From Bhargavaea massiliensis (lineage in GTDB: Bacteria; Bacillota; Bacilli; Bacillales_A; Planococcaceae), in assembly GCF_018390575.1 (NCBI RefSeq), contig NZ_JAHBCJ010000002.1:20811-84810 (forward strand): 64,000 nucleotides of DNA, given 5' to 3'. Position numbers and translations under genes: made by a program. Below are positions 9,626 to 18,140 of this stretch, one piece after another (position 1 is the stretch's first letter; every line of letters begins with the position of its first letter). The notes below the pieces were generated by a model that did no database searches, was not told where the DNA came from, and saw only the letters and a list, made by a program, of their open reading frames with translations.

Positions 9626-9643
9626 ACCGGGATGCATCCCGGT
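9626..9643. other. Perfect 18-bp palindrome after the YheE-like gene
   Basis: ACCGGGATGCATCCCGGT is perfectly self-complementary and begins 4 bases after the stop codon. It may be a first termination or RNA-stability hairpin ahead of the shared terminator at 9656. Confidence 0.5.
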
Positions 9644-9655
9644 AAATATAGAAAG

Positions 9656-9685
9656 AGCCCGGTTTTCGCCAAACCGGGCTTTTCT
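9656..9685. terminator. Bidirectional terminator
   Basis: AGCCCGGTTT / AAACCGGGCT stem with T-rich flank on the plus strand and AAAG...TTTC symmetry on the minus side. It lies between the convergent YheE-like gene and the importer binding-protein gene. Confidence 0.85.
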
Positions 9686-9701
9686 GTATGGATCAAGTTG
9701 T

Positions 9702-11282
9702 TCAGTCCGCCTGCTTATCCCAGTCCTCGATGTTCCAGAGGATACCGAACCCGTGATGGCCGAGCGTGCGGTCACTGATGCCTGAGGCCTGTTCATTCAC
9801 GCCGTACAAGGCATCAAGGTAGACGAGGAAGGTGTAGGGCGGATCTTCGTCGAGCGCTTCCAGGAAGCGCCCGTATGCCGCTTTCCGTTCTTCCGGGTCT
9901 GCCGCGGTGCGGGCTTCAGTCAGAAGGCGGTCGACTTCCTCATTCCGGTATTTACCGAAATTGTATTGGCCTCCTCCAATTTCACTGCTGTGGAACAGGC
10001 GGTACGTATGGTCATCAGGGTCGAATTCGCTGCCCCAACCGATGAGGAGCGCTTCTTCGCCGTCGTATTTGACCGCATTCTGGTCGACAGGTTTTGGTTC
10101 AGCCTGAATGCCGAGCGGCTTGAGCTGTTGGGAGACCACATTGGCAAGCGCGACACGAACGGTGTCTTGCGCGGGGGCGACGAGTTCAAAGCTCAGCAGC
10201 TTCCCGTCCTTCTCGAGGATGCCGTCACTGTTTTTCTCCCAGCCGGCTTCTGCAAGCAGTTGAGCTGCCCGTTCAGGGTCTGGTCCTCCGGTCCGTCCGG
10301 CATCAGGATGGGCGGCCCAGGATTTCTGGAGAGGCCCGTATGCCGCTTCTCCTTTGCCGTCGAGAATTCCTTCGACCAACGCCTCGCGGTCAACCGCGAG
10401 GCTGATGGCCTGCCGGACTTTCGGGTCTTCGAAAATCTCAAGGTCGAAGTTATACATGATAGCGCGGTAATCGGCTGTGTCGATCTCATGGATCTTGATC
10501 GGGTCCGAGTCTTTCACGGCTTCCACCTGGGAAGGGGCGAGGCTGGCCAGGTCGATTTCTCCCGCTTTCAGCTGAACAAGGCGGGTGTTGGCATCCGGCA
10601 CAGGCTTGAATACGACTTCATCCAGCTTCGGCTTGTTGCCGTAATAATCGTGATTCCGCTCCAGCACAATCGTGCCGTCGCCTTTCCATTCCTTCAGGCG
10701 AAACGGGCCGTTGCCGACCGGATTGCGGTTGAATTCAGCTTCGGCAAGGTTTTCATCCTCGAGCAGGTGCTTCGGGACGATGCCGACTTTCAGCTTGTCG
10801 AGGAGCGGAGGATACGGGCGGTGCAGCGTGAGTTCCACTTCATAATCACCGGTGGCCCGGACGTTCGAAATCTCTTGGAATTCGCCGGTGATCGGTGTGT
10901 TGGTATCGGGATCCAGGATTTTTTGGAGTGTGAAAACCACATCATCCGCTTTGACAGGTTCCCCGTCCTGCCAGACGGCGTCTTCCCGCAGCTTGAACGT
11001 GTAGGTGAGCAGATCCTTGCTGATTGTCCAGCTTTCGGCCAGATCAGGGGTCACTTTGTTTTGTTCATCCGGCTTTGTCAGGCCCCGGAACAGCAGCGCG
11101 TCGATTTCCTGGCTTTCATCGAGGACCGGGTTCACCCGGTCAATCTCGGCTTCCATGCCGTAGACCAGCTGCTTGGTCCCGTCCGCGCCCTGGCCGGCAG
11201 GCTGTGCGCCGCACGCGCCGGCCAGGGCGGCGAAGAAAACGGCCGCGATGCCGATCAGTGGTTTCTTCAATGAATTTCTCAT
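9702..11282 (-). CDS. ABC importer solute-binding lipoprotein (probable nickel, NikA/OppA family)
   Basis: A 526-residue SBP_bac_5 protein with a lipoprotein signal (lipobox LAGAC, Cys at about residue 24), so membrane-anchored outside the cell. Family motifs include VYGMEAEIDRVNPVLDES, the KLREDAVWQDGEPVKADDVVF segment and VGNGPFRLKEW. The C-terminal HHGFGILWNIEDW resembles what I recall of staphylococcal NikA-type proteins. The three other importer genes lie upstream on the same strand with 12 bases or less between them. Nickel is favoured because the urease operon is adjacent, but family members also bind peptides, so substrate is inferred. It is last in the operon (nikB-nikC-nikDE-nikA order). 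Confidence 0.85.
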   Translation of the reverse strand: MRNSLKKPLIGIAAVFFAALAGACGAQPAGQGADGTKQLVYGMEAEIDRVNPVLDESQEIDALLFRGLTKPDEQNKVTPDLAESWTISKDLLTYTFKLREDAVWQDGEPVKADDVVFTLQKILDPDTNTPITGEFQEISNVRATGDYEVELTLHRPYPPLLDKLKVGIVPKHLLEDENLAEAEFNRNPVGNGPFRLKEWKGDGTIVLERNHDYYGNKPKLDEVVFKPVPDANTRLVQLKAGEIDLASLAPSQVEAVKDSDPIKIHEIDTADYRAIMYNFDLEIFEDPKVRQAISLAVDREALVEGILDGKGEAAYGPLQKSWAAHPDAGRTGGPDPERAAQLLAEAGWEKNSDGILEKDGKLLSFELVAPAQDTVRVALANVVSQQLKPLGIQAEPKPVDQNAVKYDGEEALLIGWGSEFDPDDHTYRLFHSSEIGGGQYNFGKYRNEEVDRLLTEARTAADPEERKAAYGRFLEALDEDPPYTFLVYLDALYGVNEQASGISDRTLGHHGFGILWNIEDWDKQAD

Positions 11283-11294
11283 AGAATTCCTCCT

Positions 11295-12854
11295 TCATAG
11301 TTGGATAGGTGAGTCTCCCCGTCCCGGTACGTGTGCGAGGAGTGATTGGGTATAAGGGTGGCCGGATGAGGCCAGTTCGTCGGGCGATCCGCCGTCGACG
11401 ATCCGCCCCTGACGGATCACATAAATTTTGTTGCAGAGGGCGAAGGCGGTCCGGATGTCATGGGTGATGAACAGGAAGGCTACACCTTCCCGGTCGCGGA
11501 GGGAGCGGATCAGGCGGATCATTCTGGCTTGAGTGCTCATGTCGAGGCTCGCGAACGGCTCATCGAGGACGACGAGTTCAGCGGAGACGGCAAGCGTCCG
11601 TGCCAGTGCAAGCCTCTGGTTCATGCCGCCAGACAGTTCAACGGGATATTGAAGGGCGGTTTCAGGAGATAGGCCGACTTCCGCCAGAAGGGAGCGGGCG
11701 GCCTGTTCCCGTTCGGTTCTCTTGGCTCCCCGGTATTCAAGGCCTTCTGTGACCAGGCGACCAGCCGTCCAGCCCGGGTTAAATGAGGAGGCAGGGTCCT
11801 GATGCACCCATTGGACGGCTTCCGGCCAGTTTCCTCTGCCGAGCCAGGTGATCGTCCCGGCCTGTGCGGTCTCGATGCCGGCCAGAAGCCGTGCAAGGGT
11901 GCTTTTCCCGCCTCCGCTTTCACCGATCAGCCCGACAATTTCTCCGGAACCGATTGAGAGGGACGTTTCATCCAATGCCTGGACCTCTCTTTTTTTGAAC
12001 AGGCTGCCTGTCCGGTAAGAATGGGACAGGCCGGATACGCCCAAAAGGAGAGGGGGCGTGGCGGCTTTTCCCGCAGTCGGGACTTCGCCGACCGTCCGCC
12101 AGTCATCCGCAAGCTGCCGGGCTGCATGGGAGTGCGGAGCGGCGAATAATTCGGGTGCGGCTCGGTCTTCCGCCAGCCTGCCGCTGTCCATGACGAGGAC
12201 ACGGTCTGCCATCTCGCGTGCGACACCCAGGTCATGTGTGACCATAAGCAGTGTGCCGCCGGTCTCTTTTTTCCATTCCTTCAGAAGTTCGAGGACGGCT
12301 GCCTGGATGTTCAGGTCCAGTGCGGTTGTCGGTTCGTCCGCGATAAGGAGCTCCGGTTCCAGAGATGCGGCAAGCGCAATCTGGATCCGCTGGCGCATTC
12401 CGCCGGACAACTCATGCGGATAGGCTGCTGCCGCGCGGTCGGGGTCAGGGATGCCTGCCCGGCTGATCCACTGAAGCGCGCGCATGTCTGCGTCTTTTCC
12501 TTTTAAGCCAAAGTGAACGGAAAACAGCTCCCTGAAGTGCTGTCCGATCGTGCGGATCGGATCGAAAGTTCCGGATGAATCCTGGAAGACGATGCCGGCC
12601 CCGCGGCCAAGGTACGTACGGCGGCGTTTGTCCGGCATATGGAAGACCGATTCCCCGCGGAACCGGACCGCCCCCGATGCCCGGAGCCCGTCCGGCAACA
12701 ATCCGAGTGCAGCGCGTGCGGTCATGCTTTTGCCCGAGCCGCTCTTGCCGATCATGACGGCAGTTTCGCCTTCCGGCAAGCTGAATGTCAGACCGGAGAG
12801 AATTTCCCCCCGCTCACCGGCCACCGTCAAACGTTCAAATTCCAGTATGGCCAT
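11295..12854 (-). CDS. ABC importer ATPase, two nucleotide-binding domains fused (NikD-NikE type)
   Basis: A single 519-residue chain with two complete ATPase domains. The first has Walker A GKSGSGKS, signature LSGGMRQR and Walker B LLIADEPTTALD; the second has GESGGGKS, LSGGMNQR and LVVLDEPFASLD. In most Opp/Nik importers these are two separate genes. It energises uptake by the permeases encoded immediately upstream, with which it overlaps by 20 bases. No signal or membrane segments. Confidence 0.93.
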   Translation of the reverse strand: MAILEFERLTVAGERGEILSGLTFSLPEGETAVMIGKSGSGKSMTARAALGLLPDGLRASGAVRFRGESVFHMPDKRRRTYLGRGAGIVFQDSSGTFDPIRTIGQHFRELFSVHFGLKGKDADMRALQWISRAGIPDPDRAAAAYPHELSGGMRQRIQIALAASLEPELLIADEPTTALDLNIQAAVLELLKEWKKETGGTLLMVTHDLGVAREMADRVLVMDSGRLAEDRAAPELFAAPHSHAARQLADDWRTVGEVPTAGKAATPPLLLGVSGLSHSYRTGSLFKKREVQALDETSLSIGSGEIVGLIGESGGGKSTLARLLAGIETAQAGTITWLGRGNWPEAVQWVHQDPASSFNPGWTAGRLVTEGLEYRGAKRTEREQAARSLLAEVGLSPETALQYPVELSGGMNQRLALARTLAVSAELVVLDEPFASLDMSTQARMIRLIRSLRDREGVAFLFITHDIRTAFALCNKIYVIRQGRIVDGGSPDELASSGHPYTQSLLAHVPGRGDSPIQL

Positions 12855-13734
12855 GCGGGTTTCTCTCCTTTTTTAATGAATAGCGACGGGGACCGGCCTG
12901 CAGCCGGTCTCCGAGTACATGGATGAAATAGATGGTCAGCGCGATGCAAAGCCCGGGGAACACGGCAAGCCACCATGCCCCTGACATCAGGTATCCCTGT
13001 GCACCGTTCAGCATATTGCCCCAGGATGGTGTGGTCTGGGGAATGCCCAGACCGAGGAAGCTGAGTGTCGCTTCGGCGAGGATGGCATGCCCCGCGCTGC
13101 TTGCGGCGAGTACGATGATCGACGGCATCAAGCGGGGGAACAAGTGGATGATAAAACGCCGCCATGGACCCGCCCCAAGCTTCTTCGCCGCAAGGACATA
13201 AGTTTCCTTGCGGATGGACCTGATTTCCGTCCGGATTACCCGGGCAATCAGCATCCATCCCGTAAAGCCGATGACGAGAATTACGGACAGGAGCCCGGCA
13301 GGCGAGATGGCCTGCAATCCGATCATGAGGAGGAGGGAAGGGACGCTGAGCATCATGTCGGTGACCCGCATGATCAGCCTGTCGATGAATCCGCCGGCCA
13401 GTCCGCTGACCGTGCCGAGGATCACTCCGACCAGGACGGAAAGCGCCATGGCGAGAAAGCCGACTGCAAGTGAGACCCGGCCGCCGTAAAGCAGTCGCGA
13501 CCATACGTCGCGGCCGAGTTCGTCCGTGCCGAGCGGATTCCCGCTGGCGGGCGCCTGTAGAATCCGGTCCATCCTCACTTCGGTTGGATCTGCTCCTGCA
13601 AGCAACGGTGCAGCGGATGAAAGAAGGATAAGCAGGAACAGGCCCGCGGATGCCGGTGAAACGATCGCATATCTCATCTTCATCATCTTGCGCCTCCTTC
13701 CGAATCGACTTCCCGAAGCCGCGGATCGATCCAA
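12835..13734 (-). CDS. ABC importer permease (NikC/OppC type)
   Basis: A 299-residue inner permease with the N-terminal NPLGTDELGRDVWSRLLYGGR segment typical of the C-type permease of dipeptide/nickel importers, followed by about five further hydrophobic segments. The cytoplasmic EAA loop (ETYVLAAKKLGAGPWRRFIIHLFPR) contacts the ATPase. A start at MMKMRYAI (GTG/ATG near 13683-13689) would shorten the N-terminus and abut the preceding permease's stop more naturally; the first 16 residues of the longer form are doubtful. Confidence 0.9.
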   Translation of the reverse strand: MDRSAASGSRFGRRRKMMKMRYAIVSPASAGLFLLILLSSAAPLLAGADPTEVRMDRILQAPASGNPLGTDELGRDVWSRLLYGGRVSLAVGFLAMALSVLVGVILGTVSGLAGGFIDRLIMRVTDMMLSVPSLLLMIGLQAISPAGLLSVILVIGFTGWMLIARVIRTEIRSIRKETYVLAAKKLGAGPWRRFIIHLFPRLMPSIIVLAASSAGHAILAEATLSFLGLGIPQTTPSWGNMLNGAQGYLMSGAWWLAVFPGLCIALTIYFIHVLGDRLQAGPRRYSLKKERNPHGHTGI

Positions 13735-14645
13735 GCCGCCAAGAGGCCGGCAAGCAGATTAACGAGGATGACGAAAGCCATGCTGAGCAGGATAATCGCG
13801 AGCAGGACCGGGTAGTCATGGGCAAGCGCAGACTTCAGCGCGAGCCGCCCAAGCCCAGGCCAGGAAAAGATGGTCTCCACTACAACGGAGCCCGCCAGCG
13901 ACACGGCGAGCGATGCACCGGTATAGACGATCAGCGGGGCAGCGGCATTCGGCAGGATATGGGAGAGCACAATCCGTCGGAATGGAACACCGCGGGCGCG
14001 GAGTGCCAGAAGATGGCCGCCGGCAGAGGAAGCGGCGAAATGATTCCGGAAAAGCCGGATATAATAGCCTGCATGGGATAGTGCGATGACAAGGGCGGGC
14101 AAGATCAGGTGCCGAATGGAAAACGGTCCTGCACCCATGCCGGAGGACGGCAGGACACCCAGGCGGATTGAGAAGAACAGCATCATCATGAGCCCCAGCC
14201 AAAAAGGGGGAATCGCCATGAGCATGACGCTCGCCGCGAGGACAGTCCGGTCATATAGACCGTCCCGCCGGAGTGCCGACGTGAGGCCAAACAACAGGGC
14301 CATCCCGATCATCAGCACCTGGGACGCGACGAGCAGCACGGCGGTGGGCAGGAAAGTGCGGACAATCACTTTATCCGCAGGCTCTCCAGTGAGATAGGAA
14401 GCTCCCCAATTGCCCTGAAGCACTTGGGAAGCCCAATGAATGTATTGAACGGGAAGCGGCTCGTCCAGTCCGAGGTTCTCAGAAATCCTCAGGCGGTCGG
14501 CCTCGGTCAGCTTTTGCAGCTGATCCCCGTACATGGCAGCGGCCGGATCTCCCGGGATGAGGCGGATAAACGCAAAGACAAGCAAGCTTCCGAGAACAAG
14601 CACGAAGGCCGATTCAGCTACCCGTTTCACTAAAAACAAAGCCAT
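13683..14645 (-). CDS. ABC importer permease (NikB/OppB type)
   Basis: The start is placed at ATG 14645 (MALFLVKRVAESAFVL), which follows AAAGTAGGTC; the open frame runs 11 codons further upstream. The 320-residue protein has the classic B-type opening, one membrane helix and then RLIPGDPAAAMYG, with about five more helices and an EAA-type loop (ALRARGVPFRRIVLSHILPNA). It is the first gene of the importer operon. The promoter must lie between 14650 and the amidase operon. Confidence 0.9.
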   Translation of the reverse strand: MALFLVKRVAESAFVLVLGSLLVFAFIRLIPGDPAAAMYGDQLQKLTEADRLRISENLGLDEPLPVQYIHWASQVLQGNWGASYLTGEPADKVIVRTFLPTAVLLVASQVLMIGMALLFGLTSALRRDGLYDRTVLAASVMLMAIPPFWLGLMMMLFFSIRLGVLPSSGMGAGPFSIRHLILPALVIALSHAGYYIRLFRNHFAASSAGGHLLALRARGVPFRRIVLSHILPNAAAPLIVYTGASLAVSLAGSVVVETIFSWPGLGRLALKSALAHDYPVLLAIILLSMAFVILVNLLAGLLAAWIDPRLREVDSEGGAR

Positions 14646-14722
14646 TTCTGACCTACTTTCCACAATAAACGTACTCATTTATTTTAGCATATGGCGTATC
14701 CGGTGGCATCCGGGACGCAAGG

Positions 14723-14750
14723 AAAAGGACCGGCGTCTGCCGGTCCTTTT
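14723..14750. terminator. Orphan terminator hairpin (copy B)
   Basis: AAAAGGACCGGC / GCCGGTCCTTTT with T-run, nearly identical to the hairpins at 3375 and 16581. It lies between two divergent operons, where no recognised gene ends on either strand. Confidence 0.8.
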
Positions 14751-14771
14751 CAGTCGTATGAAATCGCCCTC

Positions 14772-14841
14772 GTAAATGTCCCGATGGAGGATCGCAACGT
14801 TGCAGCTTAGTACTATGACGTCTCACCTGTTCTCGGCGTCC
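14772..14841. repeat. Dispersed terminator-linked repeat, copy B
   Basis: 14772-14807 matches 25 of 36 bases with 16614-16649. 14818-14841 matches 21 of 24 bases with 16639-16662, which in the latter place encodes the last residues of HisIE. Confidence 0.55.
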
Positions 14842-14975
14842 GAGCTCTCGAGCCAGGACTTCGCCCGAAGGAGGCGGGGAAGCGGCAGTGGAAGACGTTT
14901 GTTGTTCTGAAAGAAGGGAAGGATAGTTCGGTAGAGATACGTGTGGCCGCAAGGAGATATGAGAGTGATGCAAAA
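14813..14975. other. Intergenic stretch with possible gene remnant
   Basis: Between the orphan terminator and the small amidase-subunit gene, both strands carry short protein-like frames without a usable start: one on plus ending KLKEE just before the next ribosome binding site, and one on minus ending at a TGA near 14818. Neither can be assigned. It may be decayed coding DNA that the hairpin at 14723 once terminated. Confidence 0.3.
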
Positions 14976-14993
14976 TTGAAGGAGGAGTAGAAA

Positions 14994-15179
14994 TTGGGCG
15001 AAATCAACTATATCAGAAGCGCGCTGAAAAAGCAGGGGTTTCCTGCCCTCGCGTCGGATCTGCCCGTTCTTGCAGGACTGATGGCTGAAGTCAGCCGAGC
15101 CGAGTCGGATCTCCGGGAATTTCCGGAAGTGACGAAGCAGCTGCCGGTGACCGTTGTGCAGAAGGAGTTGCTGAAATGA
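14994..15179 (+). CDS. Small GatC/AtzG-like amidase partner (DUF4089-like)
   Basis: A 61-residue protein starting at TTG 14994, supported by GAAGGAGGAG 7 bases upstream. Its stop overlaps the amidase ATG by 4 bases (ATGA), so the two are translationally coupled. Size, helical character and position match the AtzG/GatC-type small subunits that pair with amidase-signature enzymes such as AtzE (1-carboxybiuret hydrolase) and GatA. The assignment rests on context and general likeness rather than on a strong motif. It probably stabilises or completes the active site of the downstream enzyme. Confidence 0.65.
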   Translation: MGEINYIRSALKKQGFPALASDLPVLAGLMAEVSRAESDLREFPEVTKQLPVTVVQKELLK

Positions 15180-16579
15180 CGGATCTCATCATGTACCCGG
15201 CAGAAAAGCTTGCGCCGCTCATTCGCTCCAAACAGTTGTCCCCGGTAGAACTCACCCGGCAGATGCTGGACCGGATCGAAGAGGCGGAACCGGTGATCCG
15301 GGCCTTTATCACACCGCCGAACGAGCGGATTCTTGAGCAGGCAAGACAGGCGGAAAAGGAAATCATGCGAGGGGAGTACCGGGGACCGCTCCACGGCATC
15401 CCCGTCGGCATCAAGGACAATTACTGGACGGAGGGTATCCGGACGACGGACGGCTTCAGGCTTTATGATGATTTTGTCCCTGAGCAGACGGCAACCTCGG
15501 CGGACAGGCTGCTGAAGGCCGGGACCATCATGATCGGCAAACTGAACATGCATGAGCTGGCCTCCGGTCTGACCGGAACGAATCCGTTTTACGGGACCAC
15601 GAGGAACCCTTGGGATACCCGTCATATGCCGGGCGGTTCGAGCGGCGGAAGCGGCGCGGCCCTGGCTGCGGGGATGGCTGTACTCGCCACCGGAACGGAT
15701 ACGTTCGGTTCGATCCGCATGCCGGCTTCGATGTGCGGTGTCTACGGCCTGAAACCGACCTACGGGCTGGTCAGCACATTCGGCGTCATCCCGGCTGCGC
15801 CTTCGCTGGACCATGCGGGGCCGATGGCGCGTTCTGTGTGGGATCTGGCGCAGATGCTCCAGGTCATGGCGGGTCATGACCCAAAAGATCCGGGCAGCCT
15901 TCATGTGAAAAGTGAGGACTACACAACCCGCCTGAACGAGGGCATTGGCGGATTCACGATCGGCGTACCCTCGTATTACATGAAAGGCCTTGACCCGGAT
16001 ATCGAGCGTCTTTTCAGAAATGCGATCGCAAAGCTGGAGCGGCTAGGTGCGGAAATTATTGAAATTGAACTCCCCGAGCTGTCCATGGCGACATTCGCAG
16101 GCATGGTCATCACGAACGGCGAAGCCGCAGCCACCCAGGCGGACGGTCTTAAGATGCAGCCAAAAGCCTATTCAAAAGACGTCCGGACACTTCTTCTGTC
16201 CGGAGCCCTCTCGCATACGACCCAATATATCAAAGCCCAGCAAGCACGCCGGGGGATGGTGGAAGGATTCAGACGTGCCTTCCGCGAAGTCGACTTTTTG
16301 CTCGGCCCGGTCAGTCCGATGACGACACCTAAATTCTCGGATTTCTGGGAAGAACAGAACCTGGAAGTGGTGCGGCGCTCTCTGCCATTCACCTCTCCGG
16401 CAAATCTGACGGGAGTGCCTTCCCTGAGTCTCCCGATGGGGCTCGATACGAGAGGATTGCCGGCAGGCATGCAACTCATCGGCCCCCATCTTTCGGAAGC
16501 CCGGCTGCTTCAGGCCGGATACGCATGGGAACAGACGAAGCCGATCCGGTATTGGCCGGAGCGGACAACGGCTCAATAA
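15176..16579 (+). CDS. Amidase-signature hydrolase (AtzE-like)
   Basis: A 467-residue amidase. The Ser-cisSer-Lys triad can be read as the Lys in PVGIKDNYW (near residue 80), the cis-Ser in PGGSSGGSGAAL (near 155) and the nucleophile Ser in TDTFGSIRMPAS (near 180). The usual Gly in DTGGS is Phe here. GVYGLKPTYG follows as usual. It would hydrolyse a small amide in the cytoplasm. With its small partner, a nearby urease and an ABC importer, a urea-derivative or other nitrogen-scavenging substrate is plausible but unproven; GatA itself is less likely because no gatB is adjacent. Confidence 0.88.
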   Translation: MTDLIMYPAEKLAPLIRSKQLSPVELTRQMLDRIEEAEPVIRAFITPPNERILEQARQAEKEIMRGEYRGPLHGIPVGIKDNYWTEGIRTTDGFRLYDDFVPEQTATSADRLLKAGTIMIGKLNMHELASGLTGTNPFYGTTRNPWDTRHMPGGSSGGSGAALAAGMAVLATGTDTFGSIRMPASMCGVYGLKPTYGLVSTFGVIPAAPSLDHAGPMARSVWDLAQMLQVMAGHDPKDPGSLHVKSEDYTTRLNEGIGGFTIGVPSYYMKGLDPDIERLFRNAIAKLERLGAEIIEIELPELSMATFAGMVITNGEAAATQADGLKMQPKAYSKDVRTLLLSGALSHTTQYIKAQQARRGMVEGFRRAFREVDFLLGPVSPMTTPKFSDFWEEQNLEVVRRSLPFTSPANLTGVPSLSLPMGLDTRGLPAGMQLIGPHLSEARLLQAGYAWEQTKPIRYWPERTTAQ

Positions 16580-16580
16580 G

Positions 16581-16606
16581 AAAGGACCGGCGGCCGCCGG
16601 TCCTTT
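16581..16606. terminator. Terminator between amidase and hisIE (copy C)
   Basis: AAAGGACCGGCGG / CCGCCGGTCCTTT, almost loopless, shared by the convergent amidase and his operons. Third member of the repeated hairpin set. Confidence 0.9.
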
Positions 16607-16613
16607 CTGCTTT

Positions 16614-16662
16614 GTCAACGTCTCAATGGAGTATGTTAACGTTTCACCAGTTCTCGACGTCC
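16614..16662. repeat. Dispersed terminator-linked repeat, copy C
   Basis: Contains GTCAACGTCTCA and GTTAACGTTTCA half-units 22 bases apart, and runs into the last codons of hisIE. Related to copies at 3422 and 14772. Confidence 0.55.
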
Positions 16663-17256
16663 TGCCGCTCGCCCTTGAAATTGTTTTTCGTGGAGTGGCG
16701 TTCGTGGAGCACCTGCTCGACCTCATGGAACTCAATGCCCTGCTCGTGAAGCAGGACGAACAGGTGATAAAGCAGGTCGGCGGTCTCGTTTTTCAGCTCT
16801 TCGCGGTCGCGCGTCATCGCCGCGATGACAACTTCGAAGCTTTCCTCGCCGAACTTCTTCGCGATTTTGTCGAGCCCCTTGCCGAGGAGGTAGTTGGTGT
16901 AGGAGCCTTCATCGGCATCCGCCTGGCGGTCGCGGATCATGGCTTCGAGCGAAAGAAGCGGGGAAGCGGGTTCGTCACCGAAGCAGCTTTTCGTCCCGGT
17001 GTGGCAGGTAGGGCCCGCCGGTTCCACCCGGATCAGGAGGGTATCGTCGTCGCAGTCGAGCGCCATCGATTTCACGCGCTGGACGTGACCGCTTGATTCG
17101 CCTTTTTTCCAGAGGCGTTCCTTGCTGCGGGACCAGAACCAGACAACGCCGTCCTCAAGTGTCTTCTCATAGGCTTCCTCGTTCATGTAGCCGAGCATGA
17201 GGACGGTGTGGTCCGTCCAGTGCTGCAGCACCGCCGGGACAAGTCCTTTGGAGAAG

Positions 17257-17267
<11 letters not shown>
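16644..17267 (-). CDS. hisI: Phosphoribosyl-AMP cyclohydrolase / phosphoribosyl-ATP diphosphatase
   Basis: A bifunctional HisIE catalysing steps 2 and 3 of histidine synthesis. The N-terminal cyclohydrolase domain shows [16 protein letters not shown], the [16 protein letters not shown] motif and the metal-binding [20 protein letters not shown]. The C-terminal half (from about residue 105) is the helical MazG-like pyrophosphatase ([11 protein letters not shown] and [13 protein letters not shown]). ATG 17267 overlaps the hisF stop; a GTG 9 bases upstream is an alternative. The final residues (DVENW) are encoded inside a dispersed repeat, so the extreme C-terminus may be a late addition. Confidence 0.95.
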
Positions 17268-18045
<778 letters not shown>

Positions 18046-18083
18046 TGCGGCCACTCCTTTCTGTTAGCTCCCGCTTAAGGAAG

Positions 18084-18140
18084 TCAGATATCGTTCAATT
18101 TGATCAGGTTATCAATCACTTTTTGAAACATATCGAGCAT
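18084..18140 (-). CDS. Possible 18-residue ORF in the hisA-hisF gap
   Basis: ATG 18140 follows the hisA stop directly (TAAATG) and opens an 18-codon frame (MLDMFQKVIDNLIKLNDI). It may be a coupled leader peptide or simply a gene remnant; no family is recognised. Confidence 0.2.
   Translation of the reverse strand: MLDMFQKVIDNLIKLNDI

Noticed and set aside
9966-11273. Long open frame antisense to the importer binding protein
   Set aside because: Shadow of the minus-strand gene; no ribosome binding site and no recognisable protein.
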